64,000 nucleotides of DNA from Cheilinus undulatus (Eukaryota > Chordata > Actinopteri > Labriformes > Labridae). Both the position numbers and the translations under genes were made by a program. This document shows, one piece after another, positions 60,201 through 64,000 of the stretch (within the stretch, counting starts at the first letter, position 1; each line of letters begins with the position of its first letter). Location of the stretch: NCBI RefSeq assembly GCF_018320785.1, contig NC_054869.1:31102289-31166288 (forward strand), read 5' to 3'. The notes below the pieces were generated by a model. The model was not told the DNA's origin, did no database searches, and was given only the letters and a program-made list of their open reading frames with translations.

Positions 60201-61649
60201 TTAAACTTTTTATCCTGTCATATCAGCACTTAAGTGTTTGTAAGAGTGCTCTGAAGTGTTTTTAGATTTTCTTTACTAAGAAGAAATCTCAGCTAAGAAA
60301 ACTTTGGTTAAATTTGGGATCTTCTTTAAACTGCGTTAGAGGGTTTTAAGAACTTTTTTTTTTTTTTTCTCAAGAATGGTGAATGAGGTCCATTTAGTCT
60401 TCTGATTGTTGACAGGTGAACTAGTTGCAGACTTAAGGACTGTGCAAGGGTTGAATATGTTGATATATAAACTCTTTCAGTTGATGGTGCACGGTCTCTG
60501 AGTGCCATCTGTACTGGAGGCACTTTCCTGACCTATGCATATTTTGTTTTTCTCCCTTCAGAGCTCCCGCAGCAAAATGTCTGTAAGGAAGAGGCGGAGG
60601 TCGCTGCTGACCAGCTCTGCAACAAGGAGAGCAGCACCAGTCTGGATCAGAAGGACCCAGGGCCTCCACGGATTAAAGAGGAACAGGAGGAACTCTGCAC
60701 CAGTCAGGAGGGAGAGAAGCTTGAACTGAAGCAGGAGAGCGAACAATTTGAGTTGACAGTTATCAGTGGGGAAAGTGAGCACGCTGACTCAGAATTAGAA
60801 AGTGAAAAACTGCTCTTCACTCACCATGCTTTTGTTTCTGAGAACCAAGATTTCAAAACAGACCATTATGATAGCTCAGGGTCAACTGGAAAATCAATAC
60901 TAAAAATTAAATTTGACCAAAGAAGTAGTCACAGCAGTAAATTATCAGAATATCACGTAGGTCGTGAGAAGCCATATGCTTGTGAAGTGTGTGGAAAGAA
61001 ATTTGCCTTTAACAATTTATTGAATCTTCACATGAGAGCCCACACAGGCCAAAAGCGTTACTCCTGCAGCACATGTGGGAAAAAATTCTGTTGGAGGTCA
61101 GAGTTGAAAGTTCACAACAGAGTTCATACAGGAGAAAAGCCGTTTCGCTGCAAATCATGCAGCAAATCCTTTCGATTGAAATACAACCTGACAGTTCACA
61201 TGAGAACACACACAGGTGAGAGGCCACACTCCTGCAACATTTGTGGAAAACAGTTCTATTGGAGGTCACACCTGACGAGGCACATTCGCATTCATACTGG
61301 TGAGAAGCAGTTTGGTTGCAAAATCTGTGGCAAATCCTTCAGAGAAAACAGTGACTTGACAGAACACGTAAGAACCGTCCACACACGTGAAAAGCCACAC
61401 TCCTGTGAAACCTGTGGAAAAGCCTTTGGCAGTAGAAGTTCCTTGAATAGCCACATAAGAATTCATACAGGGGAAAAGCCGTTTACTTGCAAAACATGTG
61501 GCAAATCTTTTAGGGTTAGTGGCAAATTGACAATTCACATGAGAAGAGCCCACACCGGTGAGATGCCGTACTCTTGTACGATCTGTGAGAAAAGATACTT
61601 TGAGTCGTATCATTTATCACGTCACATGAAATCAAATCACAACAAATAG
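57218..61649 (+). CDS. ZNF gene H, 8 C2H2 fingers, 418 aa
   Basis: Exon 1 is 57218-57386 and exon 2 is 60562-61649. The donor is GATAG|GTGTGT and the acceptor CCTTCAG|AG, phase 1. Exon 1 starts [20 protein letters not shown] and is one codon shorter than in paralogs (VVQPH in place of V-x-KPH). Exon 2 opens ELPQQNVCKEEAE, and its spacer keeps IKEE and LKQE. Eight fingers span about residues 195-417. Its fingers 1-8 align in order with fingers 3-10 of fusion gene E, including FRENSDLTEHVRTVH against [15 protein letters not shown]. The last finger has a widened HMKSNH spacing. The 3.2 kb intron holds a SINE and imperfect repeats. All ligands intact. Confidence 0.86.
58440..59065. repeat. Imperfect tandem-like units in the ZNF H intron
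   Basis: Four segments near 58445, 58605, 58728 and 59003 share the pattern (A/C)-x-GCTGTGAA-x-TTGTGA-x-AGCAT followed by TCAAA or TTAAAGACACA. Spacing is irregular (160, 123 and 275 bp). This looks like an old, diverged tandem array or a repeated element; I cannot name it. Confidence 0.3.
59104..59275 (-). mobile_element. tRNA-derived SINE
   Basis: On the minus strand the head reads GGCACAGATGGCCTAGTGGT (A-box-like TGGCCTAGTGG) and, 40 nt on, GTTCAAATCCGG (B box). The body reads CACATGTCACTCCCC, and the tail reads CAATAAAGGAACAAGAAGCC. It is related to the copy at 62284-62462. The tRNA-like part cannot fold as a full tRNA, so this is a SINE, not a tRNA gene. Confidence 0.75.
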
Positions 61650-62283
61650 CTATTTTTATGCAGATGTGGTGGCGGGTGCTTTAGATCATTAGATATCTGA
61701 ACCTCTCTAATTGAATTCAAAACAGTTTTCAGGAGAGAGGGGCACAGTTTGTCTTGGTATACTGATATACTCCATTTTTAACCCCCATGTAGTCATTTGT
61801 AGTACAGTATTTATCACATTATGATCATCAATAGTGGTGCTTGATCTTAGAAAATTTTGAGAAACTGCTAAGCTGTGAAAACCTCTAATGCTATTAAGTA
61901 AACTATACTGTCTTCCTGACAAGTCCATATTATTGCTGCATAAATATAAACTTTGTATTGTTATGTATTCTGTGATTGTTTGCACTTCATTTACATTTTT
62001 CAGTAGGCTGTAGATTTGACAAACTGCACAAACTGAAGATGTAGTGCAGTGAGCTGTCAGTGAATTAGCCTTTATAGAAGTAATAAATCCCACAAACAAT
62101 ACTCAATGTTACGTGTCAGTTGTGCTTTTTTGATAGGATACATTGTTATATGATGATTAAAGAGTGTCAGATCAATTTTGTAGAGAATTCTGTTCATCAA
62201 GAGTTATAGATGTTTTGGCTGACCTCATAAATTAATTCATAGTAAGGTTTGTTTTTTCAGAGGGTCATTGTGAAATATTAATT
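61650..62283. other. 3' flank of ZNF H
   Basis: The stretch 61890-62105 aligns with 41085-41290 downstream of gene D (shared AAACTTTGTATT, GATTTG-CAAACTG and GTAATAAAT-like phrases), marking D and H as products of one duplication. It contains the polyadenylation candidate at 62082-62087. Confidence 0.55.
62082..62087 (+). terminator. Candidate polyadenylation signal, gene H
   Basis: AATAAA 433 nt after the stop codon, at the position matching the candidate signal of gene D. Confidence 0.5.
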
Positions 62284-62462
62284 TTGGAGGCCTTTTTGCT
62301 TTTATTTGGAGAGGACAGTAGAAAGTGTAGGAAATCAGGGAGAGAGAGTGGGGAATGACATGCAGAAAAGGAGCCACAGGTCATATTTGAACCTTCACTG
62401 CTCACTTGGGAGACGTGTCCATACATGAGGAGTGACCTAACAATTACACCATCTGCAGCCTT
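62284..62462 (-). mobile_element. tRNA-derived SINE, older copy
   Basis: Minus strand: GGCTGCAGATGGTGTAATTG in the head, a decayed B box (GTTCAAATATGACC), then GCATGTCATTCCCCACTCTC and a tail with AAATAAAAGCAAAAAGGCC. It is the same family as 59104-59275 with more substitutions. Confidence 0.7.
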
Positions 62463-62772
62463 GTTGAAGTCATATTTTAAACCACACTTTGTTTTACATG
62501 AGTACACCCACCGTACTCGGCTTATACCAACACAGAGATGAGCTATCATTTAAAAACAGTTGCATTGCTTGTTGTTGCAGCAGTTGAGATGCATTTTTAT
62601 TAACTGTGAGCATTTTTTTTTACCACGTCTTAATTGTTCTTATAAATGAACAACCTATCTCTAATTCTATTTTAACTGTTTCTTTCACTGAATGCAAAAC
62701 ATTGGTAGGTTTACTAATTGATTGATGTGTATAAGTGAGTGTTAAATGTTAACATGATAAAAAATTCAGCTA

Positions 62773-63285
62773 TTCAAGCTTGTAGCTCCTTCAGAGTAGT
62801 CACAGGTGTCTTGGTGGCCTCCCTCTTGCTTGCACAGTCAGTTTGTGAGGACGGCCTGATCTTGACAGATTTACGCAGGTGCCGTATTCCCTCCATTTCT
62901 TGATGGTGGATTTAAGTGAACTTGGGGATGTTCAGAAATTGATACTTTTTGATCCATCCCCTGACTCATACTTTTACCTTCAATAACCCTTTTTTGCTGA
63001 GTTGCTTGGAGTGTTCTTCTGTCTTCATGGTGTAATGGTAGCCAGGACTACTGATTAACCAGTGACTGGACCTTTCTTCAGGCATCTTCATATTACAATC
63101 ATTTGAGACACATTTGCTGCAATCAGGTGATCGCTGTGTCACTAATTGTGAGACTGCTAGAACCACTTGGCCAGTGCTCTGTTAAATTCAGTCAGTCAGT
63201 TTAGGGGGTAAATGTTTTTGCAGTCACTTAAAAGTAAGGGTAAAACATCCAAAGGGTGAATACTTTTTATCGGTACTATCTTGTT
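62773..63285 (-). mobile_element. Tc1-like element, N-terminal half
   Basis: The right end GGGTGAATACTTTTTATCGG resembles the terminus of the 38356-39607 element, preceded by GGGTAAAACATCCAAAG as there. The minus-strand remnants KTEEHSKQLSKKGLLKVKV and TIKKWREYGTCVNLSRSGRP are the paired HTH region of a Tc1-like transposase. The catalytic half is missing. Confidence 0.75.
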
Positions 63286-63797
63286 GGGTGCCAGCAAATA
63301 AGGGGGTTGAGATGAAAAGAGGTCACTGAGTATGATTGGAAATGAGGTGTTTTGGCTGAAGATAAAATTGGTTAGCTATACAGAAAGGAATAAATGAAAC
63401 CTATGAAATACATTATCACCATGATGAGACTTGGGGTCACACTGGATTAAATAAAACAATGTATGAGTGAAAGGTGAACAGTGACAAATGTGTGCCACTA
63501 AAGCTAAAGAAAATGTGGAAGCTAAGTATTACAGTCAGCCTACCGTGCAGCTGAGGAAGACAGGCTTCAGGAGGAAGTCAGAGCACCTGGGGAAAAGGGG
63601 AGAGGAAGAAAAAAGAAGGGGTCTTATCATGGCGGAGACAGGCAGGATTTAAAAGTCACTAAATTATATGATGCTACTGCTACACAGTCATGGAACGCTG
63701 TTGGAGGTACACGCTATAAAACGGTCTGCAACAAGAGCAAAACAGAAGGAAAAAACTATAAATACCTGCTGCACGTTCGCTGTCGGTGCTAGAAAAC
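63286..63797. other. Intergenic between H and the gene I remnant
   Basis: No gene. Near 63755-63795 the phrase ATACCTGCTGCACGTTCGCT and GTCGGTGCTAGAAAACTG align with the DNA just upstream of the promoter blocks of G and H. Confidence 0.5.
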
Positions 63798-63822
63798 TGT
63801 GACACACAGCTGAAAAAAACAC
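63798..63822 (+). promoter_or_regulatory. Decayed cluster promoter block, gene I
   Basis: TGTGACACACAGCTGAAAAA followed by AACAC. The first half is intact, but the GGAAGT ETS core has become TGAAAA. Confidence 0.5.
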
Positions 63823-63900
63823 GCACAAGCGGCGTTTTTAAACGCAGTAATTTGAGGACGACTCGGTCTGTTTTTGCTTTCTAACACTTAAATTACAATA

Positions 63901-64000
63901 ACATCTTCACTTGAATGGTTTTGGGAGTTTGTCAATGAACGACAGACTGCAGCTGCTGATGAAAAATTCGGAGTTTTTAAAAGAACTGTCATTGAACATG
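63901..64000 (+). pseudogene. ZNF gene I, exon 1 with lost start codon (cut by window edge)
   Basis: The last 100 bases align with the cluster exon 1: SSLEWFWEFVNERQTAAAD, then EKFGVFKRTVIEH. The codon that is ATG in all paralogs reads ACA here, and conserved residues have changed (L to W and Q, EEIF to EKF). The upstream ETS core is also broken. The frame stays open to the window end. Most likely a decaying copy, though an upstream or alternative start cannot be excluded without the sequence to the right. Confidence 0.6.

Overview
The window looks like a piece of a spiny-rayed (percomorph-type) teleost genome. The genes have introns. The DNA is AT-rich and carries Tc1-like, hAT-like, LINE and tRNA-derived SINE remnants. 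It also holds a tandem array of C2H2 zinc-finger (ZNF) genes of a teleost pattern: a short helical exon 1 beginning MSSVE-LREFVNERL, then one long exon coding an acidic spacer and all the fingers. I saw no bacterial genes, CRISPR arrays or rRNA genes.

Layout. 1-11.2 kb: no gene recognised, only a Tc1-like fossil (2.24-2.97 kb), a LINE 3' end (5.44-5.83 kb), other repeats and microsatellites. 11.2-11.75 kb: a compact CCAAT/GC/TATA promoter and probable noncoding first exon of an unidentified minus-strand gene. 13.4-19.8 kb: cenatac (ccdc84) on the minus strand, 11 coding exons joining to a 358-residue protein of the minor spliceosome. 19.97 kb: a CTCF-like site. 20.8-22.2 kb: a Tc1-like fossil next to a hAT-like MITE. 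22.4-64 kb: the ZNF cluster.

ZNF genes, named here A to I: A (+, 6 fingers), B (+, 12), C (-, 10), a finger-gene relic near 36 kb, D (+, 4.5), E (+, 10), F (+, 7), G (+, 8), H (+, 8) and I (a decaying exon 1 at the right edge). Each normal gene has a 169-172 nt exon 1, a phase-1 intron, and exon 2 opening with E-L/P-P and holding one or two SUMO-consensus motifs (IKEE, LKQE). A, B, E, G and H, plus decayed F and I, share a promoter block: TGTGACAC followed closely by AGCGGAAGTAAACA, an ETS-like core overlapping a forkhead-like core.

The main discovery candidate is gene E (41.9-44.9 kb). It has the cluster promoter and the cluster finger exon, but its first exon codes a 193-residue pogo-transposase-type DNA-binding region (Brinker-like HTH plus CENP-B-like HTH) in place of the helical domain. 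Its splice phase matches the finger exon exactly. Its fingers 3-10 align one for one with fingers 1-8 of gene H. This looks like a transposase-capture fusion transcription factor born inside a ZNF array. Other points of interest are duplicated, phase-symmetric 'exon 2a' remnants in E and G, a GC-AG intron in A, repeated finger specificities in B, a duplicated finger block in C, and a ~0.5 kb repeat found three times 3' of ZNF genes.

Likely logic (inference): the cluster probably encodes nuclear sequence-specific repressors, perhaps aimed at mobile DNA as in other ZNF arrays. cenatac is an unrelated housekeeping neighbour.
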